Source: Jaminaea rosea
Lineage: Eukaryota; Basidiomycota; Exobasidiomycetes; Microstromatales
Assembly: GCF_003144245.1 (NCBI RefSeq)
Contig: NW_020289978.1
Span: 744,001-808,000, forward strand
Reading direction: 5' to 3'
DNA length: 64,000 nucleotides
Under the pieces are notes generated by a model that saw nothing but the letters and a program-made list of their open reading frames with translations, was not told where the DNA came from and did not search any database. Position 1 is the first letter of the stretch. The number at the start of each line of letters is the position of its first letter. The translations under genes and the position numbers were made by a program. This document shows positions 44,401 through 54,883 of the stretch, piece after piece.

Positions 44401-46272
44401 GACCAGCTCAAGTCCCTCAATCTCAAGAAGGGCGCCAACACCATCACGTTTAGCGTTACCTCCTCTTACTCCGGCGTAGCAACCTGCACGGCTCGCATCT
44501 TCCTCTGGGAGTCTGCCCACCAGATTGTGGTGAGCGACATTGACGGGACAATCACGAAAAGCGATGCGCTGGGGCACGTCTTCACCATGATCGGCCGAGA
44601 CTGGACACACTTGGGCGTGGCGAAGCTTTACACCGACATTGCGAGGAATGGGTATCGCATCATGTACTTGACCTCTCGCGCTATCGGGCAGGCGGATACG
44701 ACGCGCGACTATTTGCGAGGCATCAACCAGAACAACTATCGCCTCCCGGATGGACCCGTCATCATGAGCCCCGATAGGCTCATCGCGTCGCTGCATCGCG
44801 AGGTGATCCTGCGAAAGCCCGAGGTATTCAAGATGGCCTGCCTGAGGGATATTGCGCGCCTCTTTGGTGCTGACCCGCGACATGCGCAAGCCCGGCCTGG
44901 TGGGTCATGGCCTGGCGTTGGCGATGGCGCGATGAAAGCTGCGAAGGGCCCAGGAGCAGGGGAAGAGGCTTCACCAGCAGCAGGTGCTGCCACCGCAGCC
45001 GCCAACGCAGTAGCAGCTCCCGCCTCAGCCCCGACTCCCTTCTACGCCGGCTTCGGTAATCGAATCACCGACGCCCTCTCGTACCGCTCGGTCAACATCC
45101 CCTCCTCGCGCATCTTCACAATCGACACTAACGGCGAGGTTAAGATGGAGCTGCTCGAGCTTGCGGGGTACAAGTCCTCTTATATCCACATGACTGACTT
45201 GGTGGACCAGATGTTCCCGCCCATCACCCAACGGAGCGTGGAGAACAAGGTGGGGAAACCGGAGTACAACGACTTTAATTTCTGGAGGCCGGCGATTGAT
45301 GTTGGCATCGAGCTGCCACCGGATGAGGACTTGATGCCGACCCCGCCTGTCTCTCCTGCGCTCAGTGCAAGAAGCGGGAAAAGTGTGCGATCGGCGCCAC
45401 CCGGAGTCGGGGCTGGTGCGAGTGGGAGTGAGGCAGGAGAGCAGCAAGCGGGACAGAAGGAGGGGAGGTTAAGCAGATTCGGGCTTGGCAGCCTGGGACT
45501 GAGCAGGAAGAGTTCTGCAGCTACGATGGCAGAGCCTCCTTCATCACCGCAGAGTGCCCAACGTCTACTCGAGGCAAGCGCCTCCGCTCCTGACTTGCAT
45601 GCTGGGGCAGGAGAAGTAGAGCGCTCCGTCTCTGCGCCCGTCGGGCCCGGTGCGACCGGCGGCGAGGAAGGCGCCAACCCGTCTTCTCCTCCTACCTCGA
45701 TGGCCTCAAGCTTCGGCTCTGGCACATCTAGCTGGATTGCTCCCTGGCGACGCTCTTCCTCTTCTGCAGCTCGCGCCGTCTCCCCGCCTGGCTACGGTGG
45801 GCGGGGCAGCGGCCGTGAGCCCGGACCCACGAGCCCGCTTGTTGGGCCAGTGATTACGGCTGAGCCGGAGAGTGAGGAAGATGACGACGATGATGTCAGT
45901 GACTTTGATGGAGAGGGCGACGAGGAGGACGGGAGTGATGGCGACTATGACGAGGAAGAGGATGACGAAGATGGCAGCGAGTACGATGAGGACGAGGACG
46001 TGGAGGGGGAAAGCGTGGGCGATGGGACTGGCAGCACGAGGGCGAGCGGACAGGGAGCTGTGCCCATTAGTGGAGCATCCACGCAGGCGGCAGGTTCAGC
46101 TAGGGAGCAGCAACAAGCAGCAGTAGCAGCAGCAGCAGCGCCTGCGTTGCCTCGCACACGACGTGGCCGTCGCAACAATCGCTCAGCACAGCGACGGGGG
46201 ACCTACGACGACTTTGGCGCCGAAGACGACGATGTCTTGGCCAGTGGCGAAGTGCAGTTCGACTGGCGTTGA
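41436..46272 (+). CDS. PAH1: Lipin-type phosphatidate phosphatase
   Basis: Mg-dependent dephosphorylation of phosphatidic acid to diacylglycerol, controlling triacylglycerol synthesis and nuclear-membrane growth. Exons 41436..41690 and 41776..46272 encode 1583 residues, much longer than the roughly 860 of yeast Pah1. The N-LIP domain is split by the intron: MQYVGRFVSSVYNTITPNIN, FHVRFGKMSVLRP, then VTLHLNNSSEPLPFAMKIGE. A long acidic/Ser-rich linker follows. The C-LIP HAD domain has NTITFSVTSSYSG and the catalytic DIDGT motif (about 1005-1009), then YLTSRAIGQAD and GFGNRITDALSYR. The last 300 residues are low-complexity and acidic and end in a basic DWR tail. Confidence 0.95.
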
Positions 46273-47711
46273 CGCATCCCCGCGATGTACGATGGACTTG
46301 CTATTGCTCCGCCATACACGATGACTCATTTTTCGACAGACAGGATAATTCAAATCAATGCATTCACGACGAGCGTTGGGACGTGCAATTCTGGACATGC
46401 TTGTGCTCGTTCCCTAGTGGCGTCAATGCCACGACCCGAGATCCTGGAGCATCGCTCGCTCGTACGCACGCGCAGTCGTGGAGCTCAGGTTCAAGCTCAT
46501 CCTGACCCCTGCATGCAGGCAAGCCCATAATGTCATTCGTCTCCCTTAGCAGCCTTCGCTCTCCGCCTTCTGCCTCCCCATAGTGTCGTTCGTTCACGGG
46601 ACGCGCGATCCGGAAGGCGTTGCTGTCAGTCAGCTCAGGCTCACTCTGTCAAGCTTGTACGATCATCCACCTCTTGCCTCTGCTCCTCTCTCGCTGTGGC
46701 CTCGGCGGGACGACAAAGAGCTGTCTCGACCCGGCGGGAACATCCAGACTCAGACGGCATCGACGCTGCCGCGGGCGGGTCGCGGGGTCGAAACCTGCGA
46801 GACTTTGACCACCAAGGCCGGAAGAAATATTCCAATCTGTTGATCAGCGGATGATGCCAGCCGCCACTTTTCCTCCTGAGGTTGCCAAGAGCGCGAGACG
46901 AACAGTCATGAGGTTGCCAAGAGCGCAAGACGAACAGTCATGAGGTCTTGCGCTGTATTGCGAATTGGTCGTGTCTTGCTCGCTGCTCTCTTGCGCGCAC
47001 GCCGATACGGCCGATGGAGCTGACAAGGAGTTGGAGCCCCGCACGGCACTCTGTGATCCGGCAGGGCGGGAGACGAAAGCGAAGTCATTGTCGCACGCTC
47101 ACTCGCTCTCAGACCCGCCGTTATTTCTCTGCTGCAACTCTGCTGCCCCTCTGGCGCCCTTCCGCGATTACCGTGTCATCGTCTGCAGGAACTCTCGCTA
47201 CCTCGATGTGGTTAGTGGAGCGCTCTAGGGCGCGCTGCTAGGCGAAGTGATCTCGGAGGCCGGGAGATGGGGTGGTGGAAAATGAGGAGCGCAAGATGCA
47301 AGAGTGTGGGGAAAGGAGCAGGGCATCTCGGGCTGCAAGCCACTTGCATGCACCGCATATCCACTTGGGAGAGCTTCGTGTGTGTGTCGTCTGTCGTCTG
47401 ATGCTCAAGCTCGAAATCGACGCAGCGGTCAGCAAGTTGTTGCAGGGACTAGTGTGGGGTGGGAAGGGGACGAGGATGAGGATGCGTTGCCAAGCCTTCA
47501 AAAGGATGAAAGAGAGGCCGACCCACTTTGCTCTCACTCCCCCTTCACTCGTCCACATCAATCCCCGCCTCCGCCTCTTCTCTTCATCTCCGCGGCTTGC
47601 AACTTACCGCCTCAGTTGCCGCTCGTACCCGCCGGCTACGACACGCCACCACCACCACCGCCTTTTCCTCCTTCTTGTTCCCCGTCACCCTCACCTCTGC
47701 AGCTCACCATC
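46273..47711. other. 1.4 kb intergenic region between lipin and the aquaporin gene
   Basis: No frame with protein character was supported. It contains a 32-bp tandem duplication at about 46878-46946. The last 120 bp before the aquaporin ATG is rich in C and T with CCACCA triplets. Confidence 0.4.
46878..46946. repeat. Two tandem copies of a 32-bp unit plus a short partial third
   Basis: The unit starts GAGGTTGCCAAGAGCGC and is repeated at 46910 with one or two changes (GCGAGA versus GCAAGA); GAGGT starts again at 46942. The low divergence suggests a recent duplication in noncoding DNA. Confidence 0.85.
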
Positions 47712-49190
47712 ATGAGTGCAACCCCTCGCTACTACCATGCCGACGAGCAAGGCAGCTCGGGCGAGCTCAAGGACTCGTCCAATGACAACCACGCCGCCGG
47801 CCACTTCCAGCGACCTCACCGCGAAAATCATGAGCTCGAATTGGGTGTCACTGAGATCGCAGAAGGCCGTACCGATGTTCAGCGTAACGTAGCTATCTCT
47901 GGAGGGCTTGCCAACAGCGAATTCAGGGCTAAGTGGCAAACCTACAGGCCTGAGTGGCTAGGCGCCTTTGTCGGCGAGTGAGTGCAGGCAAGCACCAACG
48001 CGAGCAAAAAAATACCGTAGGCTGACCAGGCTCTCGCCCTCCACGCCTGTGGTGCCGCAGATTTTTCGGAGTCTTCTCTTTCACCCTCTTCGGAACCATG
48101 TCGACCGTAGTCTACTTCCTCGGCGAGGCCACCGAGATGTCATTGGCCTCCTTCTTCCAGATCGGTCTCGCCTACGCGTTGGGCATCACCTTTGCCATCG
48201 TCGTAGGCGCCATGTCCTCTGGTGGCCACTTCCACCCAGCAATCACTCTTTGCCAGGTCGTATTCAAGGGATTTCCCGCAAAGAAGGCGCCATTCTACAT
48301 TTTCGCCCAGCTGCGTGGGTATCGCGCCGCGTTCCTCTACCCGTACCCCCAGTGTGGTATCTGACCATCGTTACCTCCTCCTCCGCTCGCAGTCGGAGGC
48401 TTCGTTGGAGCGCTCTGCACGTATGCTTGTAACAAATCTCCCTTGGACGCCATTGAAGCCAGAATGCGCGCTGGCGGACTCACGGCTCAGATCTTCTCCT
48501 CCTCTGGCCCCGCCGGCACCATCGCCCTGTTCCCTCCTGCGGGACGCACGTACGGTGAGATATTCTTCAACGAGTTCCTTGCTGCCCTCGTTATCGGTCT
48601 GGTCATCTGGGCTTGCTTGGACAGTCAAAACATCTTTGTCAGCCCGACGATTGTGCCCTTTACCATCGGTTTAGTGTAAGTACGCGTCGCGTAGAGCGCC
48701 GCAGCACCGTGGCACTGACATTGAGCATCTCCTTCTCCTCCTCGTGCTCCTCAACGAACAGCTACGCAGCGGTCATCTGGGGCGTAAGTATCGCTTTCAG
48801 CTCGATTTCTACCATGCTCTGATGCTCACAGACCTTCTCCTCGTATCGCAGTTCATCACCGGCGGCCTCGCCCTCAACACGGCCCGCGACCTGGGAGCGC
48901 GTTTCGCGTGCGGCGCGATCTATGGCAGCGAATGCTTCCCTGCCAAGTACACGGCTCTAGCTGCTCTGACCAACATTCTGAGCACCTTCATTGCTGTCTT
49001 CATTTACACCTTCATCTTGGCAGACAGCCGTCGCCCTCCGGCCCACGTAGCCCTCTCCCACCTTGCTAGCGAGGAGGAGAAGGCCGTGCTGCACGCCACG
49101 CGTACCCACGAGGAGCTCATGGAGAAGAGGGGTACTGATGGTGGCAGTGGACTCATGAGGAGGATCACTACGGGCAGGAGCACCCGCTAG
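47712..49190 (+). CDS. Aquaporin-family (MIP) channel with variant pore motifs
   Basis: Six-helix water/solute channel. Exons 47712..47977, 48061..48314, 48393..48675, 48762..48783 (a 22-nt microexon) and 48852..49190 give 387 residues. All junctions are GT-AG and rebuild the family: FVGEFFGVFSFTLFG (helix 1), SSGGHFHPAITLCQ (first half-helix loop), FAQLLGGFVGALCTY (helix 3), then FFNEFLAALVIGLVIWACLD and ALNTARDLGARF (second loop). The usual NPA motifs are HPA and NTA here, while the ARDLG arginine is kept. The N-terminus of about 85 residues is hydrophilic. It is not clear whether it carries water, glycerol or something else. Confidence 0.88.
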
Positions 49191-50700
49191 AGGGCAAGGG
49201 GTGAAATTGAAGAGGCTGGTACTAGCTGTTTCACAGCGCTCTCTCCCTCTTTACCACGTCGCACTCGACGTCGCGCTCGTCAATCCAGTCTTTCGCCCCT
49301 CGGGAAAGGCGAGGCGAATCATGCATACTGCCCACTCTCCTTGTCACGGCTATGAATCCAATCATTTGACCCTACTTCTGTGCTTGGCGGGCCCAGCCTG
49401 CGCGTCGACGTGCTAGCCGCTCTTCAGCCATCGGCTCATCCTTGCTTGCGCTCGAGAGTCGTCTCTCCTCGTTTTCTCTGCGGCGTTTCTGCGATTCACG
49501 CTTGTTCGACTTAGACCGCAGACACTACGAGGCTCGCAATTACGGTCATCGATAACCGCATTGTACTGAGAATGGATTTTACGCGTGGCCTTCCACCAAA
49601 GAAGGATACAAGATGTGGCAATAGACTGGGGAGCATTCAGATAGAGTCTGTTGCCGTAAGAGGGATGGACGACACGGTGTTGCTCCGGCCTTGGTGCGCT
49701 CTTAGCCAAAGCCTACTTCTTCGTAGCTTCCACAGAGTTGCTCTTGGTGGCGTTGAGACTGTTGTCTTCTTTGACCAACTTCGACATCAACAGGCCCGCA
49801 ACATTCATTTGCTGTCAGAGCTTTCCATTGCCGACCAGGAACAGGCCGCCCGCTTTTGTCCCAGCTTGGAGACAGCGAAGACCGTAACGAGCCGTGCACC
49901 GAGGTCAGCTGATCTTGCCTTACGATCATAACCTCGCTCTCCTGCGCACCTTACGCATCGACTGAGTGATCCGTCCAGCAATTCTCCCGACTCCGCACAC
50001 GCGCTGCCCTCGTCCTCTCACTCGTCGTTCCCAACATCAAATCGCAGCCCCTCGAGCACCAGGCCGGCCACAGCGCTGAGCTTGGTTGCTTTGAGGGGGG
50101 GAAGCCCACCCTGGGTTCCACCCCGGGGCCTCAGTTAAACACCCTGATCTCCATCCGACTCGGCCTCAAATCAGGCAGGATTATTACAGCAAAGACCATA
50201 TTCACGAGGTGCTTCACACGGGCAAAGCAATCAGTGCTGGCGCGTGCTCTAATCGTCCGGCTTTTTGATCCGTGCTTATTAGCAGGCCATTGCGAGCAGG
50301 CGCACGAAATTACTCTCGACCAGCAGCAGCGTCTTTAAGATACCATCTGCCTGAAGCGTCAGCGGCCATGATGGCCTCATTGTGACAACACGGATGTCCT
50401 GCCGTGTGGCCCCATCGTGCGCCCCAGCGCAGTGAGTCTCGCCTACGGTGACGCAGCGGCTTGCGCCTAATTATTGACCTTTGGAGCGTCGAAGATTCAT
50501 CTTTGGTTGCCTTTCGGACTCTTTAGGGGGCGATAGGCCGTTTCTGCTCTCCTTCACTCCTGGAAGCAGCCCTCAACCCACTGCTCGACACCTTAGGCGT
50601 GCAAAGTACAGGCGATCAAGCAGTGTCGGGGATCCGCAGCTGCGCAAGCAGCTCGACGCCTCGCCTTAGTCCGACGATCACGCCCCCAAAATTGATTTAC
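49191..50700. other. Gene-poor stretch with no supported gene
   Basis: Short frames only. One minus-strand piece at about 49700-49900 has a peptide ending LMSKLVKEDNSLNATKSNS that looks slightly protein-like but has stops close upstream. Nothing was recognised, and no RNA gene was seen. Confidence 0.35.
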
Positions 50701-50721
50701 CCGTGCATTCAATGCGACTAG

Positions 50722-51162
50722 CGTTGCGTACTTCGCCTCATCAACGCCGAGCCCCGCGAGCCCCTCGCTGCCTCACTGGCCTGCCATCTCTGGCATTTCT
50801 TGCCCATTTCCTATGGATGGTCCGACCCTTGGCCCACTCAGCTCGAGCAGCTTGACTGGGCCGACTTCAACGTCGGTGTGCAGAGTTGGTTTGCCAACAA
50901 ATGGCTGAAGTCATGGCGAGCACCTTGCCTTAAGGCAACGCTGTCGCGCCGCATTGACTGGTTCCTCCACGGTGGTGCAAAGATGCTGGGCCTGAAGGAG
51001 CTTAGCAAGGAAGAGGCAGCAAGGGTACAAGAGGTGTGCGGGAAGGGTGTCTGGTTCCCGTGCTACCCAGCTGCAGAGAGCAACGGTGGCAATGAGGGTG
51101 AGCAGATTGAGGCAATTCGGGCAAGGTATGCGGCGCTGGAGGAGCAGGAGGGGAAGCGTTGA
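50722..51162 (+). CDS. Doubtful hypothetical protein or gene remnant
   Basis: The frame is open from a stop at about 50719 to 51162 but has no ATG near its 5' end; the first ATG in this frame comes late (about 50884-50984), so an upstream exon or decay is possible. The translation looks protein-like: YGWSDPWPTQLEQLDWADF, WFANKWLKSWRAP and a charged helical tail EAARVQEVCGKGVW. Tryptophan content is unusually high. No family is recognised. It could be the last exon of a gene whose 5' part is not visible, or a decaying copy. Confidence 0.35.
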   Translation, partial: RCVLRLINAEPREPLAASLACHLWHFLPISYGWSDPWPTQLEQLDWADFNVGVQSWFANKWLKSWRAPCLKATLSRRIDWFLHGGAKMLGLKELSKEEAARVQEVCGKGVWFPCYPAAESNGGNEGEQIEAIRARYAALEEQEGKR

Positions 51163-51999
51163 GGTAGGGCAAGATGTGCCCGAAGCGAGCAGAAGACAGA
51201 TCGGGGAACTGTCTCTTCCAATCTGTCTCTTTCCCCCTCTGATCGCACTCAGCGCTCGTCCGATCCTCAGCAATCCCAATTCAGTCTCACTCTATCGTCT
51301 CTACTTTGACTGCTAGCTGTTGAGGGGAAGCCGCACATCGTCGGCTCTTCCAAGGCGGCAGGCTCACAGCAGCGCCTTCAGCCCCAGCGAGAATGCGACT
51401 CGTACGAGTGAGATGAGGCCGACAGAGAGAGAGATCATTATATTCCCGTCCGGAGAGGCCGACAGATGCTCGAGGTGCGGAGAGAAGAAGGAAAGAGTAA
51501 AGGCGGTGGGTTGGAGTGGAGGAGCGGAAAGGGCAGGGCGACGCGAGAGACAACCTTGCCTTGCTGGGTGGTAGCTGATGCTGCCGGCGACGATGATGAT
51601 CATGAGGATGACGAGGATAACCAGGAGTCTAGAAGAGGCCAAGCGGCCAGTCGCGCAGTGGTGGAGGCGGGCGACCACGTCTTGTTTTTCTCTTGTATGT
51701 CGCCACGCTCTCTGCCCCGCTCTACCTCCTGTCTACGTCACACAATGTCACGTTATGCTCAATCATCATCAATTGACAAGCACGCGTACGTGCGAGCCTG
51801 TGTTCATTTGGTCACAACCTCTTTGATATTAAGACCTCCCTCGGACACTGCACTGCGGTAAAGCTCCCTTTGCTCTCGAGGCTCAACACCGCGCATCTCG
51901 TTGGCCTGTCCGTGCGAAAGGAGGCGGCAGTGATCGTAGGCAGCGATATCAGCAGACTGCCATTCAGCCAAGCTCGTCTTCGCTCGCCCGTCCACTCAC
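51163..51999. other. Intergenic stretch, no supported gene
   Basis: Frames here are short and contradictory. A minus-strand 104-codon frame at 51364-51678 has one hydrophobic stretch, but no other support such as a consistent start, splice signals or family match. Confidence 0.3.
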
Positions 52000-52004
52000 C
52001 CTCC

Positions 52005-52276
52005 CAACACCCATGCTCGAGCCCATGTCACTCTTGAGCGCCGGGTCGTCCTCGGTACCATCCTTTTTGAAGAAGTCGCCACGCTTCGTCTCTGCTTCGA
52101 CGGTGTTGCTCTTGACCTCCGTGACGGGACCGCTGGGTGCTCCGCCTCCCCAGTTTCACTTTCGAGAAGAGGGGGTGAGAGCAGGGTCAGCATCGTCACG
52201 GGATGTGACGCACGGTGGGGTACCGTGCTCACTGAACCTTGTCGCCTTCCTTGAGTCGGTGAGGGTCCTTTCCCAT
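52005..52276 (-). pseudogene. Decayed copy of the small HVA1/TUDOR-type protein gene
   Basis: The minus strand from the ATG at 52276 gives MGKDPHRLKEGDKV up to a GTGAGC donor at about 52232, like the intact gene at 53.7-54.1 kb. The second exon reads NWGGGAPSGPVTEVKSNTVE and on to about 52005 in a frame blocked by damage at its left junction. Where the intact copy has an AG acceptor followed by a Trp codon, this copy has AA and a TGA stop (about 52165-52170). No other acceptor keeps the conserved NWGGG. A GTGAGT donor follows at about 52004. A product is possible only in a different frame or with a cryptic acceptor. Confidence 0.6.
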
Positions 52277-52479
52277 GATGAGGAAGGAGTATTTTAGCAC
52301 ACAGCCCGACGTCGTAGTGTGGACGCCTCAGCGCAGGGCTGCTCGATCATTACAAGTGGACCGAAGCATCGTTGAGGAGCCTTTGGCGAGCATATTTGGG
52401 CCAGAGGCACGAATGACGTCCTGTCGCGAAGCAGCACGAGAGAAGCTCCTCGGCCATGTAACCACGCCAGTTGGACCGC

Positions 52480-53560
52480 ATCGGCTTCGGGCAGCCCTTC
52501 ACTAGGGAGGAGGTGATCGAGATCATCGACGCGGCAAACGTCGACGCTGCGCCGGGCGTTGACGGCGTGACCATTCGGGTTCCCAGCTCAGGAAACTGAG
52601 CCGTAGCAGCAGCCACAGCTGCGGCGCTAAACATGCTCGACCCCATGGACCATTCATCGTTCTTCATTCACTCAGCGTGGGGCGTCATCAAGGGCAAGAA
52701 CAAGGCCCATCTGCCTCGCAATCACATGGACAATCAACGCTTCTTCCCCATCCTCAACTCGTTCACTCGTCTTTGTCATTCACTTCTGGGCCGCGGACTC
52801 CGCCGAAAGCTCGATGAGCTCATCATGCCAGAGCAAACGGCCTATCTTCCTGCACGCCGTATGCAAGACAACATCTTGCAGATGATCATCGTGGCCCACG
52901 CTGGCGTTTGCGGTTGAGCAACCGGAAACATCGTGATGGGTGCCCAAGATCAGCACAAGGCTTTCGATGTTCTCGAGCGCTCTTGGGTACTCGGAGGCAT
53001 GAAGGCGCACGGCCCTCCTCTCCTTCTTCTCGATCTTTTTACTTGGCTTCATCATTCGACAATTGTCTTCTTTTGGATCAACGAGTCCTTCTCTACCGGC
53101 GTCAAGCTGCATCGAGGGCTGCCGCAGGGAGCGCCATCGTCAAATATGCTTTTTCTTCTGGCCTTCGAGCCCTTTCTGTCCGCATGAGGGCAATCGCCAA
53201 ACGCGGGCATCGTACTCAAGGTGATAGGATGATGCACCGCATCACCCACAACGCGTACGCGGACAACGCAATCTTCTGGATTGCGTCTCCTCGTGCGCTG
53301 AATCGTCTCCTCAAGCTGCGCCGCCTCTACGACGAGGCCTCGGGCTCTTCCCTCAACAACGAAGAGTCCAGAATCACGGTCGTGCACAGGAAGGGCAGTG
53401 GCGACGATGTCGACGAAGCCTGGCTAGACAGCCTTGGCACTGCCACCCCCTTGCGCCTGCCATGCGGTAGACGGAAACTTCCTCCCTGTCCTATCAGATA
53501 AGGTCGGGGAGGACCCATTATTGCTGCGCCATCTACCGAGGCATATCAGTCAAGGGCACA
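52480..53560 (+). mobile_element. Degenerate non-LTR retrotransposon (LINE) reverse-transcriptase fragment
   Basis: Plus-strand pieces in shifting frames match the RT domain of L1/Tad-type LINEs in order: FTREEVIEIIDAANVDAAPG with GVDGVTI; NSFTRLCHSLLGRGLRRKL; MPEQTAYLPARRMQDNILQ; DQHKAFDVLERSWVLGGMK; LHRGLPQGAPSSNMLFLLAF; and NAYADNAIFW, where the catalytic YADD box has become YADN. Stop codons at about 52600 and 52916 and a frame change near 53187 show it is dead. No 5' ORF, poly-A tail or target-site duplication was found, so its borders are uncertain. Confidence 0.82.
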
Positions 53561-53734
53561 ACTTGCTCCTCAAGCTTAGTCACTAAGCACAGGGGCAGGG
53601 GTGATAGTCAGATACGCCAGATTGTGACCGTCCCTCTCGTCATCACTCGCACGGAGTCCAACTCGACTAGCGGGGACCAGAGATATTGCATACGATTTGA
53701 TTGTGCAAGGTTCTCCTCGTCTCAACACGCTCTT

Positions 53735-54116
53735 TCAGGGCGCCACGCCACGCAGCTCGTTAGCCTAGAACGACGACGCAAGCGTAGGCCAGGGTGGTCA
53801 GCCTCGTGCCCATCATACCCATCCACACGCAATGCAATACTCACCCTCTTGACGGCATCGCTTGATCCTGCATCAATTTTGATCGCCGGATTTTCCTCAG
53901 AGGCGTCCTTCTTGACCTCGTTTCCTCGCTTCGTCGTCACCTTGGCCTCGCCCTCGGTCACGACCTCCTTCACCGTGCCGCTGGGTGCTCCTCCACCCCA
54001 GTTCCACCTAAGCGGGGACGGACATGCGGTCAGCGTGACGGAGGCTGCAAGCTGAGCGATGGTTTGACTCACTGGACCTTGTCTCCTTCCTTGAGCTGGT
54101 GAGGGTCTTTGGGCAT
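53735..54116 (-). CDS. Small HVA1/TUDOR-type protein (hypervirulence-associated family)
   Basis: Minus-strand exons 54116..54073, 54007..53845 and 53764..53735 give 78 residues. The peptide is a short beta-rich TUDOR-like domain of the fungal HVA1 family: LKEGDKVQWNWGGGAPSG, then VTEGEAKVTTKRGNEV, and a C-terminal helix ending ANELRGVAP. Family members are small basic/acidic beta-barrel proteins, and the name comes from a Cryptococcus protein. The biochemical role is not established. All three junctions are GT-AG and in phase. The intact copy lies downstream of a LINE fragment, and a decayed sister copy lies on the other side of it. Confidence 0.8.
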
Positions 54117-54883
54117 GTTGACTATGAGTGCGTGTGATGATAAATTGTTGCGTTGGGGAGGGTAAATTAGCGCACGTCTATTTGTAGGCTACAACTGCGA
54201 GCTGGACCCCACGCATGGGTGGAGTTGAGGAGGGACGTCAACGCATCAAGCGAGGCGCGCCTCTGAGACCTCAGCTTCGTCATTCATTACGCAAGCACAG
54301 GGAGACGCGGTGGACGACGCTCGTGCGATCAAGCTCAAAGCTGGACCCTGCATGCATCGGGACGCGTGCTCGAAATTGGCGTGACGCGGGGGGCAGCCCG
54401 TATGGTCTTCGCGCCTGAACTCCTCCGCACTTGGTCAAGCAGACAAGCCCCCACGCCAACAATGTCGCCACCTCTGCGAGCTCTGATCGCTACCCAGCAT
54501 GTGTGCCGAGGTCCAGCAAGGTAATCTCTGGGCTGAAAGAGAGCGACGAATACCCTCGATATCGCCGATCAATCGTATCATTATCTGCGATGGAACCCTG
54601 CGTCGCCCTCCCAGCGTTGCGATACCCGCGCCATGCCTCCTTGCTGCTCATGCCGCCAGGGCTTGAGTCCTGGCCGGCGTCCTTGCCTGCTCGGACAATG
54701 GGAGTGCAAAGGTCGCCAGGAGACCCTACTTCTTGGACTCACGCAGGTAAGAGAAGACAGGATCGAGCGAAGAGACGCGAGTGTGTAATCTCGAGCGCAA
54801 GTTGGGGATGTGGAAAAGCGAGGAAGCAGCCATGATGAAGGAAAAGTGGGAAAGTGTGGGGGCGCAGAGAGCAGAAGGAAGTG
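54117..54883. other. Intergenic stretch upstream of the HVA1-type gene
   Basis: No supported gene. It contains the presumed promoter of the HVA1-type gene. Frames here are short and lack protein character. Confidence 0.35.

Noticed and set aside
46788-46815. A GGGGTCGAAACCTG sequence recalling a tRNA B box
   Set aside because: No A box or foldable arms at proper spacing were found, so no tRNA is called.
49702-49929. Minus-strand frame possibly related to a small protein near 49.8 kb
   Set aside because: A plausible short peptide exists in another frame, but stops occur close upstream and no splice pair joins it to a start.
51364-51678. Minus-strand 104-codon frame with a hydrophobic segment
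   Set aside because: It has one hydrophobic run but no other support, and the surrounding frames conflict.
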